64,000 nt of DNA, taken from positions 682,001 to 746,000 of the forward strand of contig NZ_LN879468.1 of assembly GCF_001403635.1 (NCBI RefSeq), read 5' to 3'. Of the stretch, positions 27,037 to 35,989 are shown in pieces (position 1 is the stretch's first letter; each line of letters starts with the position of its first letter). This stretch comes from Clostridium massiliamazoniense (lineage in GTDB: Bacteria; Bacillota; Clostridia; Clostridiales; Clostridiaceae). The notes under the pieces are model-generated. The model was not told where the DNA came from, ran no database searches, and saw only the letters and a program-made list of their open reading frames with translations. The translations under genes were made by a program, and so were the position numbers.

Positions 27037-27435
27037 TTATTTATATTCTTCTTCTTTTCCTTTAATGTTTTCAAATACTTCTTTCATATTTTTATCTATT
27101 AAATTACAAAGTTCTCTTATTTTATCTCCCATAACTTTGTCATCCTCTACATAATCAAAATTAATAATCCATGTAGGATTATACTCTTCATCATCTTCCT
27201 CTATTTCATAACCTTTACTTACAAAATCATCTATATTAAATAAATCAAAAATCGCGCTAAATTCCCACTCTTCAACATCTTCCTTAGTGTCAAAAATTAA
27301 AGTAACTTTCTCATTATAAACAAATAATCTTTTTACATATTCTCTTCCTTCTTCTACAGTATAGCTTCCTAATTCTTTTCCTAAGAACCCAGTTTCACTA
27401 TCCCTTTCCATTAAAACTAATGATGAAAATTCCAT
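27037..27435 (-). CDS. Small acidic protein, function unknown
   Basis: 132 aa, strongly acidic with many Glu and Asp. Segments such as FSSLVLMERDSETGFLGKEL and VTLIFDTKEDVEEWEFSAIF look like beta strands and helices of a small alpha/beta fold. The ATG at 27435 has AAAGGA eight bases upstream; the ATG three codons earlier lies too close to it. It stands alone between terminators. I do not recognise the family. Confidence 0.7.
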   Translation of the reverse strand: MEFSSLVLMERDSETGFLGKELGSYTVEEGREYVKRLFVYNEKVTLIFDTKEDVEEWEFSAIFDLFNIDDFVSKGYEIEEDDEEYNPTWIINFDYVEDDKVMGDKIRELCNLIDKNMKEVFENIKGKEEEYK

Positions 27436-27928
27436 ATATATCATCCTTTCTATTAATCTCTTAAATACTGTTCTACTTTATTTTTATTATTACTATAATT
27501 TACTATAAATAAATAAGTTATACCCTTATATGTAAATAAAAAACTTCACCTTATAAATTTTCTTAAATTTTAAAAGTAGTTTTAATTTTAGTTCGATTAA
27601 AAGTTAGTTTATATTTTTAATACTAACTTTAATTTCTATTAAGGTAAAACTTTAATTTCTTAATGATTAAGTATAAAATAAGTGGTTATACTTTATAATA
27701 TTTGAAATTTAATTTATAGTAAAATTTAGTTTCTTTAACATATTAACAAATAAAATCTAATAAATCTACTCAAATAGAACTATTTGGAGTGAAAAAGAGT
27801 TAATCTTTTCTATTATTTCTATACATTAAAATTTGCTTATTGCAAATAATTCGCATTTTCTGTTATAATCTAACTGCAATATGTGAGATTAATAAGAAAT
27901 ATTTAAAATTAAATTAGGAGTGGGTTAC
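27436..27928. other. Intergenic region upstream of the zinc transporter genes
   Basis: About 490 AT-rich bases between divergent genes. The only clear signals are the promoter and the zinc-box palindrome at 27840-27869. No further gene or repeat was seen. Confidence 0.5.
27840..27869 (+). promoter_or_regulatory. Promoter with candidate Zur operator of the zinc ABC genes
   Basis: TTGCAA (27840) and TATAAT (27864-27869) are 18 bases apart. Overlapping the -35 box is the 7-1-7 inverted repeat TGCAAATAATTCGCA (27841-27855), the Fur-family box layout. Binding there would block RNA polymerase. The zinc specificity is inferred from the downstream genes and the convergent Fur-family gene. Confidence 0.7.
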
Positions 27929-28594
27929 GTGATAAATATAAAATCTCTTTGCTTCTCTTATGATGGAAGCGAAAATTATAATTTAAATAATATAAATTTA
28001 AAAATCCCAAGAGGACATTACATATCTGTTGTTGGTGAAAACGGGAGTTATAAAACTACTTTTATAAAATTATTAGTAGGTTCTTTAAAGCCATCTTCTG
28101 GCTCTATTGAAAAAAACATAAAAAGTATAGGATATGTTCCTCAAAGATCTGATAACTTTAATTCAGAATTTTCAATTACAGTTTATGAAATTCTAAAAAT
28201 CCATTTAAAGTCTTTAAAATTAAAGGATTTGCAAGAAATTGATAGAGTACTTGATATAGTCCATATGAAAGAATTTAAAAATTCTCTTATTGGTAATTTA
28301 TCAGGAGGTCAACAACAACGAATATTTATAGCTAGAGCTCTTTTAGGTTCTCCAGAACTTTTAGTTTTAGATGAACTTTCTACTGGAATAGATGAAAAAA
28401 CTCAACTTGAAATTTATGAATTACTTAGTTCTCTTAACCAAAATAATAATTTAACTATAATTTCTGTTGAACACAGCAAGGAGAAAGCCCTTAAATACTC
28501 CTCTAAGATTATTGAACTTTCCCTTGGAAATTTATCTTTTTATAGTAAAGAAGAATATAAAAATAAGTTAGATTTAATAAGGAGGGAATTATAG
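27929..28594 (+). CDS. znuC: Zinc-type ABC transporter ATPase
   Basis: 221 aa from the GTG at 27929, which has AGGAG eight bases upstream; an earlier GTG at 27920 overlaps that site. The Walker A reads GENGSYKTT (residues 36-44): the glycine before the lysine is tyrosine. Signature LSGGQQQR and Walker B LLVLDE are intact, and the glutamate and H-loop (VEHS) are present. Many Firmicute zinc/manganese ABC ATPases carry alanine here, so the change may be tolerated. The permease gene follows at once. No solute-binding protein is adjacent. Confidence 0.86.
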   Translation: MINIKSLCFSYDGSENYNLNNINLKIPRGHYISVVGENGSYKTTFIKLLVGSLKPSSGSIEKNIKSIGYVPQRSDNFNSEFSITVYEILKIHLKSLKLKDLQEIDRVLDIVHMKEFKNSLIGNLSGGQQQRIFIARALLGSPELLVLDELSTGIDEKTQLEIYELLSSLNQNNNLTIISVEHSKEKALKYSSKIIELSLGNLSFYSKEEYKNKLDLIRREL

Positions 28595-28596
28595 AT

Positions 28597-29394
28597 ATGC
28601 TTGAAATGTTTCATTTTGAATTTATGCAAAATGCCTTTTTTGCCGGAATACTTTTAGCTATACTTTGCCCCCTTGTCGGTTTATTTTTAGTCTTTAAAAG
28701 ATATTCTATGATAAGTGATACCTTATCTCATTCTTCTTTTGCAGGAATAGCCTTAGGTCTTGTTCTTGGTTTAAATCCAATACTTACTGCCTTTGGTTTT
28801 ACAATTTTAGCTGCTATAGTTATAGAACTTTTAAGAAATTATTATAAAAAATATGCTGAACTTGCTATGTCTATAATTTTAACCTTCAGTCTAGGTATAG
28901 CTATTATTTTAGTAAGTTCAGGAAAATCAGCTATTAAAGTAGATTCCTTCTTATTTGGAAGTATATTAACAGTATCTAAAACAGATTTAATATTAATTAC
29001 AATAATAGCTATTTGCACCTTTATAACAATTTACTTTTTATATCCTAAACTTCTTTATACAACCTTTGATGAAGAAGGGGCTAGAATATCAGGAATAAAT
29101 ACTAAATTTATAAATTATTTATTTACTATAATGGTTGCTGCAACAATTTCTGTATCTATAAGAGTAATGGGAATATTAGTTGTTTCTTCAATTATGATAA
29201 TCCCTGTTGCTTCAGCTATGCAACTAAGAAAAAGCTTTAAAGAAACATTAATATACTCTATTTTATTTGGAATAATTGATGTTATAATAGGTCTCTTTTT
29301 ATCATATAACCTAGATAGTGCACCTGGAGGAACAATAGCTCTTGTGTCAGTATTCTTCCTTATACTATCAATAATTTTCAATAGAAAGAAATAA
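28597..29394 (+). CDS. znuB: Zinc-type ABC transporter permease
   Basis: 265 aa, eight predicted membrane helices, of the metal ABC-3 permease family (ZnuB/AdcB/MntB). Recognisable parts are FLVFKRYSMISDTLSHSSFAG and RISGINTKFINYLF, and near the C-terminus DSAPGGTIAL. The ATG follows the znuC stop with a GGAGGG site. A T1 repeat hairpin follows within 11 bases. The metal is inferred from the zinc-type box and from the nearby Fur-family gene. Confidence 0.87.
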   Translation: MLEMFHFEFMQNAFFAGILLAILCPLVGLFLVFKRYSMISDTLSHSSFAGIALGLVLGLNPILTAFGFTILAAIVIELLRNYYKKYAELAMSIILTFSLGIAIILVSSGKSAIKVDSFLFGSILTVSKTDLILITIIAICTFITIYFLYPKLLYTTFDEEGARISGINTKFINYLFTIMVAATISVSIRVMGILVVSSIMIIPVASAMQLRKSFKETLIYSILFGIIDVIIGLFLSYNLDSAPGGTIALVSVFFLILSIIFNRKK

Positions 29395-29404
29395 AAAAAA
29401 TGAG

Positions 29405-29465
29405 GAGGATGTATCAAATTACAGATACATCCTCTATGCCTTTTATCTAGCTATATAGGCATATG
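29405..29465 (+). repeat. T1 terminator-type repeat, copy C (truncated)
   Basis: GAGGATGTATC pairs with GATACATCCTC (29405-29434), 11 bases after znuB. It continues through ATGCCTTTTATCTAGCTATATAGGC and then breaks off. It joins a T2 fragment in the opposite orientation (29480-29513). Confidence 0.8.
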
Positions 29466-29479
29466 AAAAAATATATTTA

Positions 29480-29513
29480 TCTGATAGCTAGAGGCTGTAA
29501 TACTTCTTTCTTT
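29480..29513 (-). repeat. T2 repeat fragment at the 3' end of the Fur-family gene
   Basis: CTGATAGCTAGAGGCTGTAA is identical to the distal 20 bases of T2 copy 3. It sits between T1 copy C and the Fur-family stop codon. The two fragments together form a chimera with neither full element. Confidence 0.6.
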
Positions 29514-29929
29514 TAGTTTTCTCTCTTCTCAGAGCACTCTTCACATATTCCTTTTAATTTCAAATCATGTTCCACTAATTTAAACCCAACTTTTTCTTTT
29601 AACATTTCTTCAATTTGATTCATAGGACATGGTATTTCAACCTTCTTATGACAAAGACTGCACTCTAAGTTATGCTTATGACTCTCTCTTTTTATCCTGT
29701 AATTTGCCTTGTTATCTCCTAAAAATATTTTTTCAACTAAACTTTTATTTTCAAATAAATCTAGAGTTCTATAAACTGTTGATAAATTTATATTATCATC
29801 TTTTTTAGCTTCTCTATATATATAATCAGCACTTAAACTATCCTTACTTTTTAATAAAATATCATAAATTATTATTCTAGATTTTGTTACTTTTATATTA
29901 TTATTTTTTAATATCTCTTTTATATCCAT
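29513..29929 (-). CDS. zur: Fur-family regulator, probably Zur
   Basis: 138 aa. An N-terminal winged helix (ITKSRIIIYDILLKSKDSLS-like; TVYRTLDLFENKSLVEK is the recognition part) precedes the dimerisation domain with CSLCHKKVEIPCPM and CEEC, the structural zinc site. It would repress zinc-uptake genes when zinc is bound. The convergent znu genes with a 7-1-7 box support Zur over Fur or PerR. The gene is monocistronic; a minus-strand TATAAT lies at 29969-29964. Confidence 0.82.
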   Translation of the reverse strand: MDIKEILKNNNIKVTKSRIIIYDILLKSKDSLSADYIYREAKKDDNINLSTVYRTLDLFENKSLVEKIFLGDNKANYRIKRESHKHNLECSLCHKKVEIPCPMNQIEEMLKEKVGFKLVEHDLKLKGICEECSEKREN

Positions 29930-30215
29930 AATTAAAACTCCTAATATAGTATGTTATTTATATATTATACCATATAAATAAGTATCTAAATTTAATATTT
30001 TATAACAGCTTGTTTAAAGGCATTGTAACTTCTTATCATTCATATTAATTTATATTGACTACTTTTTCTTATGCACTTTCAATAAAAATAATTAATATTT
30101 TTCTAAATTTTATATTGATTTAAAGAATAAAATATACTATATTAATTAATGAAGTATGTTTTATTTTAAATAGTATAGCATATATAATTTTTGAAATTGG
30201 AAAGGGAGTATTCTA

Positions 30216-31421
30216 ATGAATTGTATAATAGCTCAATCTGGTGGACCTACAACTGTTATAAACTCTAGTGTCTACGGTGTAATAAAAGAAAATTTTGATT
30301 TAAATCTATATGAAAATGTTTATGGTGGTGTTAATGGTATAGAAGGTATTCTAGCTAAAAAAATAATAAATCTTTCTTCTATTGACCAAAATAAACTAGA
30401 AATTTTTAAAAATTCACCTTCCTCTGGATTAGGCTCCTGTAGATATAAGCTTAAGGATTTTTCAGAAAACGAAGAAGAATATAAAAAGCTTATCTCTATT
30501 CTAAGAGAGTATAAAATTTCTACATTCTTTTATGTAGGTGGTAATGACTCTATGGATACTATAGCAAAACTTAGTACCTATGCTATAGCTAAGGATATAA
30601 ATATTAAGTTCATTGGTATACCTAAAACTATAGATAATGACTTAAAATATATTGACCATACCCCTGGTTTTGGTAGTGCTGCAAAGTTTATCTCAACTTC
30701 AGTTCTTGAAACTTACTTAGATTCTAAAGTTTACAGTAATAATGGTATCTTTATATTAGAATCTATGGGAAGAGATACAGGTTGGTTAGCTGCTGCTGCT
30801 TCTCTTGCAAAAATTAAAGGAACTAGCTGTGTAGATTTAATTTATCTTCCTGAAAGCTCATTTTCTTTAGATAAATTTATAAAAGATGTACAAAAAGTGT
30901 ACAATGAAAAACACTCTGTATATATAGTAGCCTCTGAAGGATTAAAAAATAAAGATGGTGAATTCTTATCAGCTACCAAGTCAGAAACCCACGATAATTT
31001 TGGTCATAGCCAATTAGGTGGAGTTGGTTCAATATTAAAAGCTGTAATATTAAAAGCTAATATTACAAAGAGAGTAAAAGTTCTTGAACTTGGTGTTTTA
31101 CAAAGATGTTCTATGCACTGTGCTTCTGAAACTGATTTACACGAAGCGGAACTTGTTGGAAGATACGCTTTAAAAAATTCTATGAATTGTACTAATGGTC
31201 TTATGGTATCTATTAAAAGAATTTCAAACTTACCATATAAGTCTGAACCAATATTTATAGAAGCTAATAAAGTTGCTAATAACATAAAATATTTTCCTAC
31301 TGAATGGATAAATGAAGAAGGTAATGGTGTAACTGAAGAAGCTTTAGCTTACTTAACTCCACTAGTAGAAGATTTAGACTCTACTAACACTTTACCAATC
31401 TATGAAAGCTTTGCTATATAA
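30216..31421 (+). CDS. pfp: Pyrophosphate-dependent 6-phosphofructokinase
   Basis: Phosphorylates fructose 6-phosphate, here most likely with pyrophosphate. 401 aa. The phosphoryl-donor loop reads GGNDS (residues 108-112), with Asp where ATP enzymes have Gly, and PKTIDND (136-142) has the lysine typical of pyrophosphate enzymes. MGRDTGWLAA is also typical. The use of pyrophosphate saves ATP and is reversible. AAAGGGAG precedes the ATG. A perfect terminator follows. Confidence 0.9.
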   Translation: MNCIIAQSGGPTTVINSSVYGVIKENFDLNLYENVYGGVNGIEGILAKKIINLSSIDQNKLEIFKNSPSSGLGSCRYKLKDFSENEEEYKKLISILREYKISTFFYVGGNDSMDTIAKLSTYAIAKDINIKFIGIPKTIDNDLKYIDHTPGFGSAAKFISTSVLETYLDSKVYSNNGIFILESMGRDTGWLAAAASLAKIKGTSCVDLIYLPESSFSLDKFIKDVQKVYNEKHSVYIVASEGLKNKDGEFLSATKSETHDNFGHSQLGGVGSILKAVILKANITKRVKVLELGVLQRCSMHCASETDLHEAELVGRYALKNSMNCTNGLMVSIKRISNLPYKSEPIFIEANKVANNIKYFPTEWINEEGNGVTEEALAYLTPLVEDLDSTNTLPIYESFAI

Positions 31422-31443
31422 TAAAATTAGTAATTTAATAATT

Positions 31444-31488
31444 AAGGACTATCTCAAACTTCTTATTTATCTTTTTGAGATAGTCCTT
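31444..31488. terminator. Bidirectional terminator between pfp and the class-V aminotransferase gene
   Basis: A perfect 15-bp stem, AAGGACTATCTCAAA with TTTGAGATAGTCCTT, over a 15-base loop. It lies between convergent genes, with A/T runs on both sides. Confidence 0.88.
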
Positions 31489-31514
31489 TAAATAATACTC
31501 CCCTAGGTCATCTT

Positions 31515-32807
31515 TTAACATTTTTTCGAAATATCTTCTAATATACTTAAAAACTTATTTATTTCCTCAAAATCGTTATACATAGCTAAACTCGCTCTAA
31601 TCATTCCAGGTCTTGGAATAGTCGGATCTTTAATATATTTATAGGTTTCTGCATCAGTCATTTCTAGCAACCTTTTTGTGTAAGGCTGTGCACAAAAACA
31701 TCCATGTCTTACTGCTATAGCACCATCTTCAGCTAATTTATTAGCAAGATCTTCATGATATATCCCTTCCATGTTAAATGCTATTACACATAATCTATGA
31801 ACCACTTCTTTGTTTCCGTAAATTATTACCCTTGGTATTTTTTCTATTTCAGTTAAAAAATAATCCCTTAGCTTACATTCGTGATTCATTATTTTTGAAA
31901 AGCCGATTTTATTAATTGTTTTTAGTGCAGCTACTAAGGCAACCACTCCTAAAAAATTTGGAGTTCCTGCTTCAAACTTTGATGGAGCCTCATGCCAATA
32001 AACTTCATTATCAAAAACCATGTCTACTGCACCACCACCCTTTAACATAGGTTCTTTCCTATTTAATTCTTCTTTCAATCCAATTACTACTCCAGTTCCA
32101 AAAGGTGCATATATTTTATGAGCTGAAAAAACTAAAAAATCAATATAGTCATCCTCTTTAACTCCTTCCATTTTTATTGGTTCATGAGCTACAAGCTGTG
32201 CTACATCAACAATTATTTTAGCACCATAACTATGCACTGTTGATGCTATTTTATTTATAGGGTTAATAAATCCTGTTACATTAGAAGCTCCTGTTATAGT
32301 TACAAATTTTATTTTTCCATTAGCCTGTTTTAATTTATCCTCAATATCACTTATATTTATTTCTCCTCCCTTATCCACATCTACATATAGCACTTTAGCT
32401 ACATATCTCCAAGGTAAATCATTAGCATGATGTTCCATTTTTGTGCTTAAAACTTGGTCATCTTTTGATTCTATCAAAACATTTGCTAAAAGATTTATTC
32501 CCTCAGTAGTATTTTTAACATAAATTACTGTATATTTATCTTTGTTTTTTATATTAAAAAAATCTAAAATTATTTCTCTCGATCTTTCATAAAGATTGGT
32601 ACACTTCTGGCATTTTATCCCACTCCCTCTACCAATAGAAGCATAATATTGCAAATATTCATTTACATAATGTTCTACTGATTTAAAGGCAGGAGTTGTA
32701 GCACCATTATCAAAATTAATAGGAATTACTTTAGTGCCATTTTTAAGTGGCACATAATCTTCTATTCCAACAAATAAATCTCTAAAATCATTTCTATAAA
32801 AAAACAT
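31515..32807 (-). CDS. Cysteine desulfurase-like aminotransferase, class V
   Basis: 430 aa from the ATG at 32807, with GGAGG eight bases upstream. The PLP lysine is in FSAHKIYAPFGTG and the likely catalytic cysteine in RHGCFCAQPY, the SufS/Csd pattern. Such enzymes release sulfur or selenium from cysteine or selenocysteine. N-terminal residues (INFDNGATTPAFKSV) fit a SufS-like enzyme. No suf or isc partner is adjacent, so the physiological role is open. Confidence 0.85.
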   Translation of the reverse strand: MFFYRNDFRDLFVGIEDYVPLKNGTKVIPINFDNGATTPAFKSVEHYVNEYLQYYASIGRGSGIKCQKCTNLYERSREIILDFFNIKNKDKYTVIYVKNTTEGINLLANVLIESKDDQVLSTKMEHHANDLPWRYVAKVLYVDVDKGGEINISDIEDKLKQANGKIKFVTITGASNVTGFINPINKIASTVHSYGAKIIVDVAQLVAHEPIKMEGVKEDDYIDFLVFSAHKIYAPFGTGVVIGLKEELNRKEPMLKGGGAVDMVFDNEVYWHEAPSKFEAGTPNFLGVVALVAALKTINKIGFSKIMNHECKLRDYFLTEIEKIPRVIIYGNKEVVHRLCVIAFNMEGIYHEDLANKLAEDGAIAVRHGCFCAQPYTKRLLEMTDAETYKYIKDPTIPRPGMIRASLAMYNDFEEINKFLSILEDISKKC

Positions 32808-33244
32808 ACTACCTACCTCCACTATATTTTATTCAAAATAGCACCATATAGTTACCATTTATATGATTTCCCTTATTAACTTTCTAGTAATTTGAACTTA
32901 AGATTCTTTATTAGTATAATTATTAAGTAATATATCTTTAGTTATTTTTACTTAATAGCTATTTTAAAAATATATTCTCAAAATATATTTTTAAAAAGTT
33001 ATAATATTTTATACCTAAAGATTATTACTCTATAAAAAACAAATTAAAATGACTTAATTTGTTTTAAAGATTATAGACTTTATATAAACTAAGACTTAAT
33101 TCACATAGAATTTTAACTCTAGCTGAAATTTAGTCAAAGTTATTTAAAGAACTGTGTCTGTCTATGTCTAGTTTATGGAATATTGAAAACAGACACTAGT
33201 CATCAAATAAAAATCTCTTAGGATTTAAAGGAGTTAAATATATT
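32808..33244. other. Intergenic region with T2 copy 4
   Basis: About 430 AT-rich bases between divergent genes. Apart from the T2 repeat at 33081-33215 I see nothing distinctive. The repeat ends about 30 bases before the ABC-F start codon, with AAAGGAG between them. Confidence 0.5.
33081..33215 (+). repeat. T2 two-hairpin repeat, copy 4
   Basis: Very like copy 2: AAACTAAGACTTAATTCACA, TTTTAACTCTAGCTGAAATT, AGTCAAAGTTATTTAAAGAA, then CTGTGTCTGT with ACAGACACTAG as the base of the larger hairpin. The central stem is weaker than in copies 2 and 3. It lies immediately upstream of the ABC-F gene in the same orientation. Confidence 0.8.
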
Positions 33245-35179
33245 ATGATAATTTTAAGTTGTAAAAATGTAAAAAAAAGCTTTGGTATAGATGAAATTTT
33301 AAAAGATGTAAATTTTTCAATCAATGAAGGAGACAAAGTAGGTTTAATCGGTTCAAATGGAGAAGGTAAATCAACACTTTTTAAAATATTAACAAAAGAA
33401 CTTGAATTTGATTCTGGTGAACTATTTATAGATAAAAGTAAGTCTTTAGGGTATTTATCGCAAAATCTTTCCTTAGACAATAATAATTCTATATATTCTG
33501 AAATGCTTTTAGTTTTTTCTGATTTAATATCCTTAGAAGAAAAACTTAGAACTTTAGAAGTTAAAATGGGAGAACCTTATGACCCTAGTAAAGAAGCTTA
33601 TCACAATAAATTAATAAAGGATTATACAACGTCTCAAGAACTTTTTGAACATAGAGGTGGTTATACATATAAAGGTGAAATTTCTCGTGTTTTAAAAGGC
33701 TTAGGTTTTAATGAAAGTGATTATGATAAAGAAATTTCTTTGCTAAGTGGTGGTCAAAAAACAAGAGTTGCCCTTTGTAAATTATTATTATCTAAGCCTG
33801 AAATACTACTATTAGACGAACCAACAAACCACTTAGACCTAGCTGCTATTGAATGGCTTGAAGAATATTTAAAAGCATATAAGGGTACTATTCTTGTTAT
33901 ATCCCATGATAGATTCTTCTTAGATGCTGTAACAAACGCTACTTTCGAATTAATTTCTGGAAAAGTTAATACTTACAATGCTAGTTATACAAAGTTCTTA
34001 GAACTTAGAGAAAAGGATATAGAAGTTAGATTGAAAGCTTATAATCTTCAACAAGCTGAAATAAAAAGACAGGAAAAAATAATAGAAAAATTCCGTTCCT
34101 TTAATAGAGAAAAAAGCATTAGAGCTGCTGAAAGTAGAGAAAAAGCTCTTGAAAGAATGGAACTTGTTGAAGCTCCTGAAATCATAAGAAGAGCATCTAA
34201 TATAAAATTTGAGGCACCTATAAAAAGTGGTAATGACGTATTACATGTTGAAGATCTTTCAAAAAGCTATGGTGAAAAAGTACTATTTAAGAATATTTCC
34301 CTTGATTTAAAAAGAGGAGATAAAGTAGCCTTAATAGGTGAAAATGGAAGAGGTAAAACAACTTTATTTAAAATATTGCTAGATAAAATAAAAGCTGATT
34401 CAGGAAATTTTTCTTTAGGTAAAAATGTTTTTGTAGGTTATTATGACCAAGAACAGTCAGATTTAGATTTAAATAAAACAATTTTAGATGAAGTTTGGGA
34501 CAGTTTCCCTAAAATGACTACCACAGAAATAAGAAATGCTTTAGCATCATTTCTATTCACTGGTGATGATGTTTTTAAAACTATTGATAAATTAAGTGGT
34601 GGAGAAAAATGTAGAATAAATTTATTAAAATTAATGCTATCTAAATCAAATTTCCTTCTACTTGACGAACCTACAAACCACCTAGACATAATTTCTAGAG
34701 AAGCCTTAGAAGAAGCAATCTTAAGTTATGATGGAACATTAATGGTTATATCCCATGATAGATACTTCTTAAATAAAGTTATATCTAAAATACTAGAACT
34801 TTCTGAAGATAATATTACTACTTATTTAGGAAACTATAATTATTATTCAGATAAAAAGGCAAATCCAAATAGATTTGAAACTTTTAACGAAGAAATTAAT
34901 AGTGGTAAAACTAAAACACAAATTCAAGAAGAGAAAAAGAAAAGAAGAGAAAAAGAAAAACAAGCTAAGTCTCTTTCTTTAAAAATAAAAAATATAGAAA
35001 AAGAAATAGCCTCAAAAGAAGAAGCTCTAGTAGGTTTAAATGAAGAACTTTGCAAAGAAGAAATTTATTCAAACCCTAAAGAAAGTGAACGAGTTCATGG
35101 GCTAATAGCTACTATAGAATCAGAAATCCAAGATTTATATACCGAATGGGAAGAAACAACTCTACTTTTAGAAGAGTAA
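33245..35179 (+). CDS. ABC-F ATPase, Uup/YdiF-like
   Basis: 644 aa, two ABC domains in one chain without membrane segments: Walker A GSNGEGKST and GENGRGKTT, signatures LSGGQKTRVAL and LSGGEKCRINL, and both LLLDEPTNHLD motifs. A charged inter-domain linker (about 235-300) and a C-terminal coiled coil follow, with KKRREKEKQAKSLSLKIKNI. This class acts on ribosomes rather than transporting solutes. It is not clearly one of the antibiotic-resistance types. The start has AAAGGAG 11 bases upstream. Confidence 0.88.
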   Translation: MIILSCKNVKKSFGIDEILKDVNFSINEGDKVGLIGSNGEGKSTLFKILTKELEFDSGELFIDKSKSLGYLSQNLSLDNNNSIYSEMLLVFSDLISLEEKLRTLEVKMGEPYDPSKEAYHNKLIKDYTTSQELFEHRGGYTYKGEISRVLKGLGFNESDYDKEISLLSGGQKTRVALCKLLLSKPEILLLDEPTNHLDLAAIEWLEEYLKAYKGTILVISHDRFFLDAVTNATFELISGKVNTYNASYTKFLELREKDIEVRLKAYNLQQAEIKRQEKIIEKFRSFNREKSIRAAESREKALERMELVEAPEIIRRASNIKFEAPIKSGNDVLHVEDLSKSYGEKVLFKNISLDLKRGDKVALIGENGRGKTTLFKILLDKIKADSGNFSLGKNVFVGYYDQEQSDLDLNKTILDEVWDSFPKMTTTEIRNALASFLFTGDDVFKTIDKLSGGEKCRINLLKLMLSKSNFLLLDEPTNHLDIISREALEEAILSYDGTLMVISHDRYFLNKVISKILELSEDNITTYLGNYNYYSDKKANPNRFETFNEEINSGKTKTQIQEEKKKRREKEKQAKSLSLKIKNIEKEIASKEEALVGLNEELCKEEIYSNPKESERVHGLIATIESEIQDLYTEWEETTLLLEE

Positions 35180-35186
35180 TATATTT

Positions 35187-35332
35187 AAGGTGCTGTATCA
35201 AATCAGCACCTTGATAGAAACTGTTATAGAAAAAATATTAGAGCTTCTTTACGTAGTGAGTGGTCACAAATGGTGAATCTATATAGCTAGATAAAAGGCA
35301 GAGAGGATATATCTGTAATTTGATACATCCTC
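35187..35332 (-). repeat. T1 repeat copy D with remnant M element
   Basis: Reverse orientation. One end is a hairpin, AAGGTGCTG with CAGCACCTT (35187-35212), straight after the ABC-F stop; the other is GAGGATATATC with GATACATCCTC (35303-35332), near the dut stop. Between them a half M element is visible (AAGCTTCTTTACGT... and GTGGTCACAAATGGTGAA, ending in CTATATAGCTAG), the other half being deleted. It separates convergent genes. Confidence 0.75.
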
Positions 35333-35361
35333 TTTTATTTCATGACTATTGTCAGTAATAT

Positions 35362-35826
35362 TTATTTTGTTCCTGTAGTTCCAAAGCCTCCACGATCTGA
35401 ATTTCCAAAGGATTCTACTTCTTCAAATTCAATTTCAGGCATAACTTCCATTATTCTAAATTGTCCTATTTTATCTCCTTTTTTTATCCATGTACCTTCT
35501 TCTTCAACACCATCTACAATTCTTACATCCTTACATTGCAAACAGTATACAGGCATATGCCATTGATCATTATCTCCTATATAAGAATCATCAATTACTC
35601 CAACACTATTACTAGCTATTATCTTCCATGTTTTAAAAGTTGAACTTCTTGGTGCAAGGTGACCTTCCCATCCTTTAGGTAACTCTAAAGCAAAGCCTAA
35701 TGGAATCATTGCACCTTCCCCTACCTTTACAAAAACATCTTTATTTGCAAATACATCAATCCAATTTCCCTTAGCTATTTTTTCTAATTTAGTTGCACCT
35801 TCAAAATACTTTATTCTAATTTTCAT
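35362..35826 (-). CDS. dut: dUTP diphosphatase (dUTPase)
   Basis: Hydrolyses dUTP to dUMP, preventing uracil incorporation into DNA. 154 aa. The five trimeric-dUTPase motifs are visible: motif 2 APRSST, motif 3 NSVGVIDDSYIGDN, motif 4 GDKIGQF and motif 5 DRGGFGTTG. Its length exceeds the usual because of a short insertion around KDVRIVDGVEEEGTW. The gene is monocistronic. Confidence 0.93.
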   Translation of the reverse strand: MKIRIKYFEGATKLEKIAKGNWIDVFANKDVFVKVGEGAMIPLGFALELPKGWEGHLAPRSSTFKTWKIIASNSVGVIDDSYIGDNDQWHMPVYCLQCKDVRIVDGVEEEGTWIKKGDKIGQFRIMEVMPEIEFEEVESFGNSDRGGFGTTGTK

Positions 35827-35919
35827 ATGTAATTATATCCTTTCTTATTATTAAATTTTCTTTACTATTATTTTATTCTACTTTTAAATTATCATTATAA
35901 CATATTATCCTTTAAACCT

Positions 35920-35951
35920 AAATAAGGGAAGACTATAGTCTTCCCTTATTT
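35920..35951 (-). terminator. Terminator after the Cys-rich protein gene
   Basis: A perfect 32-bp palindrome, AAATAAGGGAAGACTA then TAGTCTTCCCTTATTT, 38 bases past the stop at 35990. It has no real loop of its own but can fold with a small one. Confidence 0.82.
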
Positions 35952-35989
35952 AATTAAAATTGTTTTGAAATCCCAAACACACAAAATTA

